Shown: positions 10,319 to 20,302 of the stretch, piece after piece
Layout: each line of letters starts with the position of its first letter
How positions within the stretch are numbered: position 1 is the stretch's first letter
NCBI GenBank assembly: GCA_936914905.1
Contig: CAKZGI010000328.1
Span: forward strand, 1-50,447
DNA: 50,447 nucleotides
Source: an uncultured Trichormus sp.
GTDB taxonomy: Bacteria; Cyanobacteriota; Cyanobacteriia; Cyanobacteriales; Nostocaceae
Direction of reading: 5' to 3'
The notes under the pieces: generated by a model
Seen by the model: the letters and a program-made list of their open reading frames with translations, nothing else
What the model was told of the DNA's origin: nothing
Databases searched by the model: none
Position numbers and translations under genes: made by a program

Positions 10319-10338
10319 AAGGAGATATAAGGAGATAT
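10319..10338 (+). promoter_or_regulatory. tandemly duplicated Shine-Dalgarno sequence
   Basis: AAGGAGATAT occurs twice in direct succession (10319-10328 and 10329-10338). The second AAGGAG lies 7 bases before the GTG at 10342. This fixes the start of the deacetylase and is an unusually strong, doubled ribosome-binding site. Confidence 0.65.
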
Positions 10339-10341
10339 ATA

Positions 10342-11250
10342 GTGGAACACAATAAGTCGTTTTTTTGGCAGCAGGGAATATTAATTACATTACTTTGCCT
10401 AACTGGTACTGTAGGCATTGGTTTTATGATGCTTGTGAAGCCAAATATCTCTGATGCACAAAATCGGCACGATATCAGTAGTAATGATATTGCTGCTAAC
10501 TTAGGCACTCAGCAACGGATTGAGGCTTTTAAGGCGACAATACTCACCAGTTGGCAGCAAGAAGCACAAGCAAAAGGTATTACCACTGATGTGCCATCAC
10601 GCTTTCAAGGTGAAACAATTAAAGCCGCAACACTCCCCCCAGATCAGAAAGTGATTGCACTCACCTTTGATGATGGACCTTGGCCGAAAAGCACCGCACT
10701 AATCCTTGATATTCTCAAAAAAAATAATATTAAAGGCACATTTTTTGTCCTTGGGGAAAATGTAAAAAATTATCCAGATTTAACTAAACGAATAGTTGCT
10801 GAAGGTCATACCATTGCTAATCATACTTGGTATCACTGGTATCATAAAATGAACCCGCAAACCGCAGCCTATGAAGTTGCTAATACATCAGATATTATTT
10901 TTAAAACTACAGGCATAAAAACAGGTTTGTTTCGTCCACCTGGTGGGATTATGAATAATGGAGTAGCAGCTTACGCTAGAAGTAATAAGTATGCAATTAT
11001 TATGTGGTCTTCAGACTCAACAGACTATTCTCGTCCTGGTGTACCAAGATTAATTAACAATATTTTCAGGTCAGCAAAACCTGGTGGTATTGTATTAATG
11101 CATGATGGCGGTGGTGATCGCTCTCACACAGTTAAAGCCTTACCAGAAGTTATTAATAAATTCCGCAAGCAAGGCTATGAGTTTGTCACCATTCCAGAAA
11201 TGCTAGAAATGCAAGATAAACATCAACAGTTACTTGCTAAGAAGAAGTAG
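10342..11250 (+). CDS. polysaccharide deacetylase, NodB domain (carbohydrate esterase 4)
   Basis: Membrane-anchored or secreted deacetylase of 302 residues. A hydrophobic N-terminal helix (about residues 12-32) is followed by a linker and a NodB domain (about 103-290). All CE4 motifs are present: TFDDGP (108-113, with D110 and metal ligand D111), the HxxxH metal ligands in NHTWYHWYH (H161, H165), RPPGG (198-202), the D-S-T segment (DSTDYSRPG) and LMHDGGG (H254). It should therefore be a metal-dependent N- or O-deacetylase acting outside the cytoplasm, on peptidoglycan or an exopolysaccharide. The GTG start is supported by the doubled ribosome-binding site. It is the only intact gene in an otherwise dead 5.3-10.3 kb stretch. 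ArnD also belongs to this superfamily, but the N-terminal anchor argues for an exported enzyme. Confidence 0.88.
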   Translation: MEHNKSFFWQQGILITLLCLTGTVGIGFMMLVKPNISDAQNRHDISSNDIAANLGTQQRIEAFKATILTSWQQEAQAKGITTDVPSRFQGETIKAATLPPDQKVIALTFDDGPWPKSTALILDILKKNNIKGTFFVLGENVKNYPDLTKRIVAEGHTIANHTWYHWYHKMNPQTAAYEVANTSDIIFKTTGIKTGLFRPPGGIMNNGVAAYARSNKYAIIMWSSDSTDYSRPGVPRLINNIFRSAKPGGIVLMHDGGGDRSHTVKALPEVINKFRKQGYEFVTIPEMLEMQDKHQQLLAKKK

Positions 11251-11338
11251 TGATTGGTAATGGATGATTGGAGATTGGTGATTGGTAATGGGTAATTGGT
11301 AATTTGTAAAAACTCTTACCCAGTCCCCAGTCCCCAAC
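11251..11338. repeat. short tandem intergenic repeats
   Basis: Degenerate copies of GATTGGTAATGG and TGGTAATTGGTAAT are followed by CCCAGTCCCCAGTCCCC. This is the common low-complexity filler of Nostocales spacers. It lies between convergently ending genes (deacetylase on plus, Fd-GOGAT on minus). Confidence 0.6.
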
Positions 11339-14300
11339 TTAAACCGAACTTAACTGTTTACTTACCTTCTCAGTTTCAGCATTAGCTTCTGGACTGTCAG
11401 CTTCTGAAGGTGGTACAACTTGCCAGAATTTAGGGAGATATTCTGACCAATTTTGTAAGATTAATTGCGCTTTTCGTGAACTAGTACGATCACCATGAGC
11501 CTTAATCAAATCATATAGTTGTTTTGCACCAGCTTCTGTCACTACCCGCTGAATTTTGACAACAGCCTTATTAACCAGTTGAGGGAAAGCACCATCTTCA
11601 TCTAAGAAGTAACCCAGTCCCCCAGTCATTCCAGCACCAACATTGCGACCCACCTTACCCAGAACCACAACTGCACCACCAGTCATGTATTCACAGCAGT
11701 GATCACCAGCCCCTTCAATTACCGCTGTACCTTTAGAATTACGTACAGCAAAGCGTTCTCCGGCTAAACCGTTGGCAAATAATACACCACCAGTTGCACC
11801 ATAAAGACAGGTATTGCCAACAATCACATTTTGTGATGGGTCATAGTCAGCATCTGCTGGGGGCTTAATGATGATTTCTCCCCCGTGCATTCCCTTACCT
11901 ACATAGTCGTTAGCTTCCCCTATCAAAGCGAGGGTTAAACCAGGAAGGTTAAACGCGCCAAAGCTTTGGCCCGCACTACCTTGGAAATTTAGGTTAATTT
12001 GACCGTCAAAGCCACTGTCACCGTATTGGGATGCGATCGCCCCTGCTAGTCTTGAACCTACTGTTCTATCGGTGTTGACGACTGTAAAAGTCTTGCTGAT
12101 GCTCGATTGATTGCTAATTGCAGCTTGAATATCCGTATCAGCTAGAATTTGGTCATCTAACACATATCCATTGCTGTGAACTTCTTCATGTACCAACCAG
12201 CTACGATTTTGTTTTGCGTCTGGTAGCTTAGTTAAGCAGTCTAAGTTGATGGATTGGGTTTTAGCCAGGTTCACATCAGAATGCACTGTTAACAAATCCG
12301 CCCTACCAGTCAGTTCTGTTAAGGATCGATAACCCAGTTTAGCTAACAAACTGCGAACCTCTTCCGCCACAAAATAGAAGAAGTTAACAACATGGTCTGG
12401 GATACCTGTAAAGCGTTGACGCAATTCTTCCTTCTGAGTGGCCACACCCTTGGGACAAGTATTTAAATGACACACCCTTGCCATAATACAGCCTTCAGCA
12501 ATCATGGCGATAGAACCGAAACCGAACTCTTCCGCACCCATTAAGGAAGCAACCAGAATATCCCAGCCACTCTTGAGACCACCATCAACTCTTAAAATCA
12601 CGCGATCGCGCAATCCATTTTCCATCAACACCCGATGCACTTCGCTCAGTCCGAGTTCCCACGGACTGCCAGCGTGTTTAATAGAACTCAAAGGAGATGC
12701 ACCAGTACCGCCATCATGACCAGAAATTTGGATAATATCAGCATTAGCTTTCGCCACACCAGCCGCTATAGTACCAATCCCGATTTCCGCAACCAACTTC
12801 ACAGAAACCTGTGCTTTTGGGTTAATTTGATGCAAGTCAAAAATCAACTGCGCCAAATCTTCAATCGAGTAAATATCATGGTGTGGTGGTGGAGAAATCA
12901 AAGTTACACGAGGCTTAGAACGGCGCAACATAGCAATATAGGGGCTGACCTTTGGACCGGGTAACTGTCCACCTTCCCCTGGTTTTGCACCTTGAGCGAT
13001 TTTGATTTCGATTTGTTTGGCGCTGGCTAAATATCCCGGTGTGACACCGAAACGACCAGAAGCAACTTGTTTTATGGCGCTTGAAGCTGTATCACCATTT
13101 CGCAACCCATTTAAATGGGGGAAAGTGGGTGAATGACCACTTGAGTCAACATCATTTAACACTTTGTAACGAACTGGATCTTCCCCACCTTCACCAGAGT
13201 TAGATTTACCACCAATGCGATTCATGGCGATAGCTAAAGTTTCATGTGCCTCTCGTGATAATGCACCTAAAGACATTCCCCCAGTACAGAAGCGTTTAGC
13301 AATTTCGCTGACTGACTCTACTTCTTCAATCGGAATCGAAGGACGCTCACTGGCAAAATCCAACAAATCCCGTAACGCCGTTGTCGGTCTACCTTGCAAA
13401 TAATGTTTATAAACTTCGTAATGGTCATAAATATGACCATCTACAGCCTTATGCAGCGCCTTGACCAGTTCCGGGCAATTACTATGATATTCACCACCAG
13501 GACGATACTGAACAAAGCCGAGATTTTCTAACTTCTTCGCTGTCAGTTCGGGGAAGGCCTTACTGTGGAAAGAAAGCACCTCTTGAGCTAATTCCTTGCA
13601 ACTAAGGCCACCAATCCGGGAAGTTGTTCCTCTAAAACCCAAAGCCAACAAATCCCCACCGATACCAATAGCTTCAAAAATTTGTGCCGCCTGATAGCTA
13701 GAAAGTAGAGAAATCCCCATTTTTGAGAGAATTTTCAACAAACCTGATTCTACAGCTTGGCGATAATTTGCGATCGCCTGTTCTAGAGTCAGAGTATTAA
13801 TTTTCCCCCTTTCCATAAACTGTTGCGTTTTCGGATCAGACCACCAGTCCCGGACAGTATCCAACGCCATATAGGGACAAACCACACCAGCACCATAGCC
13901 GAACAAACAAGCAAAATGATGAGTACTCCAACATTGGGCGGTGTGAACAACCAAAGATGTTTTCATCCGCACACCTTCGCGGATCAAATAATGGTGAACC
14001 GCACCAATAGCCAACAAAGGTGGAATATAAGTAAAATCAGCACTTATCCCACTAATGGCTTCTTCGCCCCCCTTGAAAAGGGGGGTTGGGGGTATCTTAT
14101 CACTCAAGATCAAAATTTTCGCACCAGCGCGCACAGATTCCGCTGCTTGTTTTTGTAAAGCTTCCACCGCCCCTTTTAAACCCTCTGGACCTGCAGCAAT
14201 AGAAAACAAAGTTGACAACTCAGCAGTCGCAAAACCAGATAACTTAATTGCTGCTAACTCAGTCTCCGTCAATACAGGCGAATCTAACTTCAATTTGCGA

Positions 14301-16066
14301 GCGTGTTCTGGTTTCGGTTCTAATAAGTTACCTCTTTCACCCAGTTCCAGCGTCAAAGACATCACGAGCTTTTCCCGTAAAGGGTCAATCGGTGGGTTTG
14401 TCACCTGAGCAAACCGCTGTTTAAAATAGTCATACAGCAGGTGGGGTTTTTCTGATAACACCGCCAAGGGAATATCATCCCCCATGCAAAAAGTTGGTTC
14501 TGCACCAGTATGAGCCATCGGCTGAATCACCATTTCCACATCTTCTGTGGTGTAGCCAAAAGCAATTTGTTGTTGGAGTAAAGTTTGTTTTTCTGGTATG
14601 TCAGTGGTCAGATGTCCATTGTCAGTCCCATGACGACCATTACCGTCACCATTGACAGCTGACGGTTTTACCAACTGTTTCAATTCTTGGCGATATTGTT
14701 GCAACCAATCCCCATAAGGATGTAGCTTGGCAATACGCTGTTTAATTTCCCAGTTCTTCAGAATCTCATTGCTGGTTAAATCCACAGCAATCATTTGTCC
14801 TGGACCCAATCTACCTTTTTCCAAAATATTGGCTTCTGGGAAGCCCACCACACCCGCTTCAGAACCAACTACGATATAGTCATCTTTAGTAATCAAATAG
14901 CGAGCTGGTCTTAAACCATTACGGTCTAAAGTCGCACCCACTCTTTTTCCATCACTAAATACCAACAACGCAGGGCCATCCCAAGCTTCTTGCAGACCAC
15001 TGTAATATTCATAAAAATCAACAATCTCAGGATAATTTTGCAAAGAAGGTTGATTTTTGTAAGCCTCTGGAACCATCATCATTAAAGCTTCCAAAGGGCA
15101 GCGTCCAGAACGCACCAGCAACTCCAGTACGTTATCAAGAGTAGCTGAATCGCTGCTGTCAGTATTTACCAATGGTTTAAATTCCTCGGATCTTCCATTC
15201 CAAACCGGATGATCTAAGGTAGCTTCTCTGGCCATCATCCAGTTAATATTACCCAGCAGTGTATTAATTTCGCCATTGTGACCCAATAGCCGCATGGGTT
15301 GTGCTAAAGGCCACTTCGGCATCGTGTTGGTACTAAACCGACGATGATAAACAGCAAAGGCAATCTTGAAAGCCGGATTTTTTAAATCCTGGTAAAATTC
15401 TCCCAACACCGCCGAACGTACCATACCCTTATAGACAATTGTGCAGCTCGATAGGGAACAGACATAAAATTCCTCGGAAATATTTTTGGCTGCTTTAACA
15501 ATACGGCGACGGGCAATATACAATTCCCGTTCTAATTCATCGCCACTTTTATCAGCCGACGCTAAAAAAACTTGTTCTATCTGGGGTTGATTTTCTTTTG
15601 CTTGTATCCCTAATACTTCTGAACGCACAGGGACTACTCGCCAGCCCAGCACAGTCAATTTTTCCTCAGCCGCTACTTGCTCAAATATAGCCTTGACTTT
15701 TTTTGCTGATTCCTGATCTTGAGGCAAGAATATCATTCCTGCTGCCACATTACCAGTATTTGAAACATTAATTCCTTCTTGTTGAAACAATTCCCAAGGA
15801 ATCGCTGTCAAAATCCCTGCACCATCACCAGAGTCTTGGTCGGCGCTGCATCCTCCTCTATGTTCTAAGCAAGTCAGAGCAGTTAAAGCCTTTGCCAAAA
15901 TTTCATGATTGGCGCGATTTTGCCGATGGGCTATAAACCCTACACCACAAGCGTCTCTTTCCTCTGATAACCATCTTTGTCCTGAGTAAGTATCCGTGAT
16001 TTCCATGTCTGACAATGTAATGTTTTGACCCATGTTTTGACCCTGATTCAATGATTGATGATTCAT
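11339..16066 (-). CDS. glsF: ferredoxin-dependent glutamate synthase (Fd-GOGAT)
   Basis: Central nitrogen-assimilation enzyme. It converts 2-oxoglutarate and glutamine to two glutamates with electrons from reduced ferredoxin, in the GS-GOGAT cycle. Order: short propeptide, then the class II glutamine amidotransferase domain starting at Cys40 ([14 protein letters not shown]), the central domain, the FMN-binding synthase domain ([40 protein letters not shown]), the 3Fe-4S cluster motif C-x5-C-x4-C ([12 protein letters not shown]), and the C-terminal GXGXG beta-helix ([14 protein letters not shown]). The absence of a gltD-type partner nearby fits the ferredoxin type. At 1575 residues it is slightly longer than usual. 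The excess corresponds to two repeat-derived in-frame inserts (about residues 467-492 and 656-670). Expression is probably under nitrogen control, but I saw no clear NtcA site. Confidence 0.96.
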   Translation of the reverse strand: MNHQSLNQGQNMGQNITLSDMEITDTYSGQRWLSEERDACGVGFIAHRQNRANHEILAKALTALTCLEHRGGCSADQDSGDGAGILTAIPWELFQQEGINVSNTGNVAAGMIFLPQDQESAKKVKAIFEQVAAEEKLTVLGWRVVPVRSEVLGIQAKENQPQIEQVFLASADKSGDELERELYIARRRIVKAAKNISEEFYVCSLSSCTIVYKGMVRSAVLGEFYQDLKNPAFKIAFAVYHRRFSTNTMPKWPLAQPMRLLGHNGEINTLLGNINWMMAREATLDHPVWNGRSEEFKPLVNTDSSDSATLDNVLELLVRSGRCPLEALMMMVPEAYKNQPSLQNYPEIVDFYEYYSGLQEAWDGPALLVFSDGKRVGATLDRNGLRPARYLITKDDYIVVGSEAGVVGFPEANILEKGRLGPGQMIAVDLTSNEILKNWEIKQRIAKLHPYGDWLQQYRQELKQLVKPSAVNGDGNGRHGTDNGHLTTDIPEKQTLLQQQIAFGYTTEDVEMVIQPMAHTGAEPTFCMGDDIPLAVLSEKPHLLYDYFKQRFAQVTNPPIDPLREKLVMSLTLELGERGNLLEPKPEHARKLKLDSPVLTETELAAIKLSGFATAELSTLFSIAAGPEGLKGAVEALQKQAAESVRAGAKILILSDKIPPTPLFKGGEEAISGISADFTYIPPLLAIGAVHHYLIREGVRMKTSLVVHTAQCWSTHHFACLFGYGAGVVCPYMALDTVRDWWSDPKTQQFMERGKINTLTLEQAIANYRQAVESGLLKILSKMGISLLSSYQAAQIFEAIGIGGDLLALGFRGTTSRIGGLSCKELAQEVLSFHSKAFPELTAKKLENLGFVQYRPGGEYHSNCPELVKALHKAVDGHIYDHYEVYKHYLQGRPTTALRDLLDFASERPSIPIEEVESVSEIAKRFCTGGMSLGALSREAHETLAIAMNRIGGKSNSGEGGEDPVRYKVLNDVDSSGHSPTFPHLNGLRNGDTASSAIKQVASGRFGVTPGYLASAKQIEIKIAQGAKPGEGGQLPGPKVSPYIAMLRRSKPRVTLISPPPHHDIYSIEDLAQLIFDLHQINPKAQVSVKLVAEIGIGTIAAGVAKANADIIQISGHDGGTGASPLSSIKHAGSPWELGLSEVHRVLMENGLRDRVILRVDGGLKSGWDILVASLMGAEEFGFGSIAMIAEGCIMARVCHLNTCPKGVATQKEELRQRFTGIPDHVVNFFYFVAEEVRSLLAKLGYRSLTELTGRADLLTVHSDVNLAKTQSINLDCLTKLPDAKQNRSWLVHEEVHSNGYVLDDQILADTDIQAAISNQSSISKTFTVVNTDRTVGSRLAGAIASQYGDSGFDGQINLNFQGSAGQSFGAFNLPGLTLALIGEANDYVGKGMHGGEIIIKPPADADYDPSQNVIVGNTCLYGATGGVLFANGLAGERFAVRNSKGTAVIEGAGDHCCEYMTGGAVVVLGKVGRNVGAGMTGGLGYFLDEDGAFPQLVNKAVVKIQRVVTEAGAKQLYDLIKAHGDRTSSRKAQLILQNWSEYLPKFWQVVPPSEADSPEANAETEKVSKQLSSV
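14055..14095. repeat. C/G-tract interspersed repeat inserted in frame in glsF
   Basis: The stretch CCCCCCTTGAAAAGGGGGG followed by TTGGGGG belongs to the same class as the intergenic repeat at 9016-9046. On the coding strand it is read as PPTPLFKGG. It interrupts the otherwise conserved passage ILILSD...[13 protein letters not shown] of Fd-GOGAT, adding about 14 residues without breaking the frame. Confidence 0.75.
14592..14668. repeat. second repeat-like in-frame insert in glsF
   Basis: Direct and inverted copies of GTCAGTGGTCAG / CATTGTCAGTCC-like sequence, resembling spacer repeats, encode a low-complexity segment ([20 protein letters not shown]). It lies between the amidotransferase and central domains (about residues 467-492). 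The segment is hydrophilic and lies in a linker, so it is probably tolerated. Confidence 0.5.
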
Positions 16067-16939
16067 ACTCTATTCCTGAAATATTGAGTTACGGATTTTG
16101 CCACTATTGCTACTGCCAAGAAAAAAATTTCTAAATTTAGCGTTGGAGAAATACATAATCACAAAAATTTAGGGAAAAAAAATTTTAACTTCGGATTTAC
16201 TTCTTGGTTTACCCGTGTTAAAATCACCGCGTTATTTTTTTATGTGTTTATGTACTATTAGAAAAACTGCCATTATCTGGACTATTTGCTTTCCCTGACA
16301 TTACGTTTATTTATGATAATAAAGCTAAGTATTTTTCAATCCCCTTTTAGCCAGATAAAGGGTATTTATAAGGATAACCTGCCTTGGTGTCCCTGAAATT
16401 CAGTGTAAACTGAACAATCCACTGTCTCGAGAGCTGGAATTCTCTGGTTGCATGTCACAAAGACAGCGTATCAAACTATATAACCATTTGACGATTCCTA
16501 AACTATAGCTGTTGTGTATAATTTTCACCGATTGTCAATTGTTACCTGTCTAGTTGACACTGAGGTCTCAGTGTCAACTGGAACAGCTAATGACTTCTGT
16601 CAAGCCGCGCTATCCGTGATGATGGAATATCTTAATTTTTGCTTTAAATAGCAAAGCTATTATTATAGCGTGTTTGTAAAAATGTGTTATTTAGAGAAAT
16701 TAGCCTTAGTAGTTTTGGCGGGAAAATTGGTTGCCAGTTTTTACTGGATATAAATAGGCAAAATATATAATATCACTTTGTATTGAAAAATAAAAGCTTA
16801 ATTTTTTAAGATTTCCTCATACTTGCTCAGATATCCTCTAAGGTGGTAAGGGGACTAGCGAATGCGGACTGGGGAAGTAATCTTCCTAAGGACCAATGCC
16901 CAATCACCAATCACCAATGCCCATTTAAGGATATTAAAA
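16067..16939. other. long divergent intergenic region, no gene recognised
   Basis: About 870 bp separate glsF (minus) from the phosphodiester glycosidase gene (plus). It should hold both promoters and, for glsF, a long AT-rich leader. I find a perfect palindrome at 16552-16579. Near the 3' end (about 16890-16926) are spacer repeats of the CCAATCACCAATGCCC type. I could not find a GTA-N8-TAC NtcA site in the glsF-proximal part by eye, nor any RNA gene. Confidence 0.5.
16552..16579. promoter_or_regulatory. perfect 13-bp inverted repeat with 2-bp centre, candidate operator
   Basis: AGTTGACACTGAG (16552-16564) is separated by GT from its exact inverse CTCAGTGTCAACT (16567-16579). The 2-base centre is too short for a simple RNA loop and no T-tract follows, so a dimeric protein-binding site is at least as likely as a terminator. 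It lies in the glsF/glycosidase divergent region. Confidence 0.45.
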
Positions 16940-18856
16940 ATGCCCATGATCCTAATTAACAAGCAGCGGTTTTTCCGCTATTCAGTTTCGTCAATTCTTT
17001 CGACTGCACTGTGTTTGACTGCTACTTATACTACTAGCGCCCAACAGTCTCCTACAAATTCTCAACTCCTCGCTAGCTTAATTTCTCAATTACCAACACC
17101 ATTATCCGGTAATCAAATTACCCTTAATGGTCGTACTTTATCAGCAGCCTGGTTACAACAACGGCAAACAGACGGTAAAGTAATAACTCATCTCAGTGAT
17201 GGGGCACTGAGACAGTTGATGGGGGTGGATTTATTAAATACTAGCAATCCTGAACTACAACCTGTGGAATGGTTTTCGTCAGGTACACCAACACTTAATG
17301 CCAAGCTGTTGGGAGGATATCGCTATCTAGATATTTCTAATTTTGCTTACATTGCAGGTTGGCAAATACAAGCTAATGGCAACACTTTGGTTATTTCTAC
17401 TCCCCAAGCAAAAATCAATAATATTCGTCACGGAAAACGACCTACTGGTGACAGACTGGTTGTTGATTTAGATCGCCCAACTCCGTGGCAAGTTACACAA
17501 GGTCAACCGATAGATAGACCAGACTCTAATACACCAATTTCTCAACCTCCTAAACCGCTAAATAGAGAGTGGATAATTACTCTAGATAGTACCGCTGATA
17601 ACAGCTTGATTCAAAGGTATACACCCCAACCGACATTACTACTAAAAAAATTAAAACAATTACCTTCACCAATTTCCCCTGAACAACTAATTCAAAAAGT
17701 GGAAATTGTTAATAACAGAACTATTATTAGTCTTAGTGTACCCTTTGGTTTCGCTCCCCAGGTTAGTGCGATCACTAACCCAAATCGCTTAGTGATTGAT
17801 ATTCAACCTAATGCGTTAGTCGCAAAGGATATAACTTGGGCAAAGGGTTTACGTTGGCAGCAAAAATTTATAAATTCAGGTACAGATAGTTTTCCTGTAA
17901 TTTGGCTGGAAATTAATCCCACCGTTGTTGGGTTATCACTAAAACCGATTTGGGCTAACCCAGAAAACCAAACAGGTATATCCACCTTAATACAAACAGC
18001 ACAACGTTATTTGGCAGTAGCAGGAATTAACGCGGGTTATTTTAACCGTAACAGTAAATTACCTTTGGGGGCAATTCGGCGGGATAATCAGTGGGTATCA
18101 GGGCCAATTCTGAACCGAGGTGCGATAGCATGGAATGATTCAGGAGAATATTATTTTGGCCGCCTCACCCTCAACGAAACTTTAATCACCAGCAATAACG
18201 AACCATTATCAATTCTATTCCTCAACAGCGGCTATGTACAAAATGGCATTGCCCGTTATACCCCTATTTGGGGGTCTACTTACACACCCCTCACAGATAA
18301 CGAAATCATCCTCGTTGTCCGAAAAGACCAAATTATTAACCAGCTACTAGGTAGTAAAGTAAGTGTAACCCCCATTCCCATTCCTCAAGACGGCTACCTC
18401 CTCAGCTTACGCGGTACAGCTGCCACTAACACCTCTAAATTACCAATTGGTACAAAAGTTAGTCTTACCAGCAGCACCACTCCTGCTGATTTTAGCCGTT
18501 ATCCCCACATTATCGGCGCAGGTCCACTTCTAGTCCATAATCGGCAAATTGTCCTTAATGCCAAAGCTGAAACATTCAGCGATGCTTTCATTGCCGAAAA
18601 AGCAGTTCGCAGTGCCATTTGTACCACCACCACAGGTAATTTAATCATTGCAGCCGTACATAATCGCGCTGGTGGCAATAGTCCTACCTTAGCTGAACAT
18701 GCCCAATTAATGCAGGTTATGGGTTGTGTGAACGCCCTCAACTTAGACGGTGGTAGTTCTACAAGTCTATATTTGGGAGGACAATTACTTGATCGTTCTC
18801 CAAATACAGCCGCCCGTGTCCACAACGGTATTGGTATATTTATTACCCCTCGATAA
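16940..18856 (+). CDS. secreted phosphodiester glycosidase family protein (NAGPA/DUF2233 domain)
   Basis: Exported protein of 638 residues from the ATG at 16940, which is preceded by AAGGA about 9 bases upstream. The frame is open further 5' to 16862, but that extension encodes only spacer repeat. A positively charged start and hydrophobic helix ending TYTTSAQQ look like a signal peptide. The middle holds beta-rich segments resembling AMIN-type domains. The C-terminal third is the NAGPA fold: INAGYFNRNSKLPLGAIRRD, then GAGPLLV and LNLDGGSSTSLYLGGQ, ending RVHNGIGIF. The human homologue removes GlcNAc from phosphodiester-linked mannose, and bacterial members are often called exopolysaccharide biosynthesis proteins. 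A periplasmic or cell-wall glycan role is likely; the substrate is unknown. Confidence 0.85.
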   Translation: MPMILINKQRFFRYSVSSILSTALCLTATYTTSAQQSPTNSQLLASLISQLPTPLSGNQITLNGRTLSAAWLQQRQTDGKVITHLSDGALRQLMGVDLLNTSNPELQPVEWFSSGTPTLNAKLLGGYRYLDISNFAYIAGWQIQANGNTLVISTPQAKINNIRHGKRPTGDRLVVDLDRPTPWQVTQGQPIDRPDSNTPISQPPKPLNREWIITLDSTADNSLIQRYTPQPTLLLKKLKQLPSPISPEQLIQKVEIVNNRTIISLSVPFGFAPQVSAITNPNRLVIDIQPNALVAKDITWAKGLRWQQKFINSGTDSFPVIWLEINPTVVGLSLKPIWANPENQTGISTLIQTAQRYLAVAGINAGYFNRNSKLPLGAIRRDNQWVSGPILNRGAIAWNDSGEYYFGRLTLNETLITSNNEPLSILFLNSGYVQNGIARYTPIWGSTYTPLTDNEIILVVRKDQIINQLLGSKVSVTPIPIPQDGYLLSLRGTAATNTSKLPIGTKVSLTSSTTPADFSRYPHIIGAGPLLVHNRQIVLNAKAETFSDAFIAEKAVRSAICTTTTGNLIIAAVHNRAGGNSPTLAEHAQLMQVMGCVNALNLDGGSSTSLYLGGQLLDRSPNTAARVHNGIGIFITPR

Positions 18857-19205
18857 TTCAGTCATTGCCTCAAGGGTTTTCAGGCTTTTCCCTGATCATT
18901 GCATTGGTTCTGTGTAAGTCTGGAAATTAAAAGATAATTTGTTTAACTTGACATTTTGATTTTCTCTCAAGGAGGATTTTTAATCACTTTTTAAAGTTGA
19001 GAACAAGCTGGTATTTTTCTTGATGAAGAGTTAATGTAGACCCAAGACTTTTACTGGCAGTGGTTTACACTGTAACCTTCTATTTTGATACGGTTAGGAA
19101 AGTGAAATCAAATAGCTAATTTTCCCATTAGCAATATCAAACACAATTTTTTCACTAAATATTTAAGATTAATAACTTTTCTGTATGTTTACAAATGAGG
19201 TAACT
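18857..19205. other. intergenic region, leader of the cupin gene
   Basis: About 350 bp without a readable gene. It is AT-rich and lies between two co-directional genes; its 3' end supplies the GAGG ribosome-binding site for the cupin gene. No convincing terminator hairpin was seen after the glycosidase gene. Confidence 0.4.
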
Positions 19206-19625
19206 ATGGCTCAATTTACAGAAACCGTACCTAAAAAGACTCTCACCCTAAATGCAACCCTTAATTCCAGAGGCGTTGCCGCCGGTGAATTACGCCCTTG
19301 GGGTTCTTTTACAGTTTTAGAAGAAGGGCGCGGATACAAAATTAAACGCATAGAAGTTAAGCCCGGACATCGCCTTAGCTTACAAATGCACCACCACCGT
19401 AGCGAACACTGGATAGTCGTTTCCGGTACAGCCAAGGTTGTCTGTGGTGAAAACGAAGTTTTACTCAGCAATAATCAGTCTACTTATGTACCCCAATGTA
19501 CTGTTCACCGTTTAGAAAATCCTGGGGTAATTCCCTTGGTGCTAATTGAAGTGCAGAATGGCGAATACTTGGGTGAAGATGATATTATCCGCTACCAAGA
19601 TGATTATGCTCGCAGTGACAAGTAG
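19206..19625 (+). CDS. cupin-fold mannose-6-phosphate isomerase-like protein
   Basis: Small cytoplasmic cupin of 139 residues. The ATG at 19206 is chosen because GAGG lies 5 bases upstream; a longer frame starts at 19185. The sequence matches the C-terminal mannose-6-phosphate isomerase domain of bifunctional ManC/AlgA enzymes: RPWGSF at the start, GYKIKRIEVKPGHRLSLQMH, HHHRSEHWIVVSGTAKV with metal-binding histidines, and VPQCTVHRLENPG. Stand-alone forms of this domain are common in cyanobacteria and are predicted to interconvert mannose 6-phosphate and fructose 6-phosphate, supplying GDP-mannose for surface polysaccharide. No guanylyltransferase gene is adjacent, so the activity is a family inference. 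Confidence 0.82.
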   Translation: MAQFTETVPKKTLTLNATLNSRGVAAGELRPWGSFTVLEEGRGYKIKRIEVKPGHRLSLQMHHHRSEHWIVVSGTAKVVCGENEVLLSNNQSTYVPQCTVHRLENPGVIPLVLIEVQNGEYLGEDDIIRYQDDYARSDK

Positions 19626-19639
19626 TGTGTGGAATTTGG

Positions 19640-19745
19640 GAGCAGGGGGAAAATCAATTCTTTCTTCTGATAGCGTACCCTACAGGAAGGAAGCTACACT
19701 TAGTGTGCCGTAGCCATAGCGTGGCGATCACCATACTCCTGAATT
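19640..19745. repeat. interspersed repeat with GATAGCG/TGGCGAT motifs
   Basis: The spacer contains CTGATAGCGTACCCTACAGG, then GCCGTAGCCATAGCGTGGCG and CCATACTCCTGAATTCCTG. A shorter related copy (CTGATAGCGCACCGTGGCGA, then CTCCATACTCCTGACTCC) lies at about 20173-20215 upstream of rpsL. These are Nostocales-type short repeats. Confidence 0.5.
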
Positions 19746-19789
19746 CCTGTAATATTAAATACCGACTTTCTGAGTGCTAAAAAAATTCC

Positions 19790-20122
19790 ATGATCAATTT
19801 CAGTCCAGCAGCGATAAATGAAATCGGGCGCTTAAAATCCAAACAACAGCCAAATATCTTATTTCGCTTGCGGGTGAAACCAGGTGGCTGTTCAGGTTGG
19901 TTATACAATATTTCCTTTGATGAAGCCGTCAAATTTGAGGATCAGATTTTTGATGTTCATAATATTCATCTGGTCATAGACAAAGAAAGCATAAAGTATA
20001 TTAACGGTTTAACACTAGATTATTCAGAGGATATGATGGGTGGAGGTTTTCGCTTTTATAACCCCATCGCCACCTCTACTTGTAGTTGTGGCAATTCTTT
20101 CTCTATGAATCCAAGTTCTTAG
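19790..20122 (+). CDS. A-type iron-sulfur carrier (HesB/IscA/SufA family)
   Basis: Protein of 110 residues that carries or delivers Fe-S clusters, or iron, to apoproteins. The family's three conserved cysteines are present: one in KPGGCSGWLYN (about residue 34) and a C-terminal CSCG pair (about 99 and 101). FSPAAINEIGRL at the N-terminus and MGGGFRFYNPIATSTCSCG at the end match the family closely, and the length is normal. It sits upstream of rpsL on the same strand with about 180 bp of repeat-rich spacer. I cannot distinguish IscA from SufA by sequence alone. Confidence 0.88.
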   Translation: MINFSPAAINEIGRLKSKQQPNILFRLRVKPGGCSGWLYNISFDEAVKFEDQIFDVHNIHLVIDKESIKYINGLTLDYSEDMMGGGFRFYNPIATSTCSCGNSFSMNPSS

Positions 20123-20302
20123 TCTTTAGGACACAGGAAATAGGGTGTAGGAGGCAAAAGGTCTATTCTGATCTGATAGCGCACCGTGGCGAGCTCCATA
20201 CTCCTGACTCCTCCTAAAATAATAATTGACATAAAAACACACAAAACGCTATAATCAGGATTTGTTAAAATAGATAATAAGCAGCAACACGCGCTGTAAC
20301 TC

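Noticed and set aside
12504-14408. Several plus-strand open frames opposite the Fd-GOGAT gene
   Set aside because: They are antisense shadows with arginine/serine-rich, unconserved translations and no ribosome-binding sites.
16862-16939. N-terminal extension of the phosphodiester glycosidase gene
   Set aside because: It encodes spacer repeats (CCAATCACCAATGCCC type), and a better start with AAGGA upstream is at 16940, before a signal peptide.
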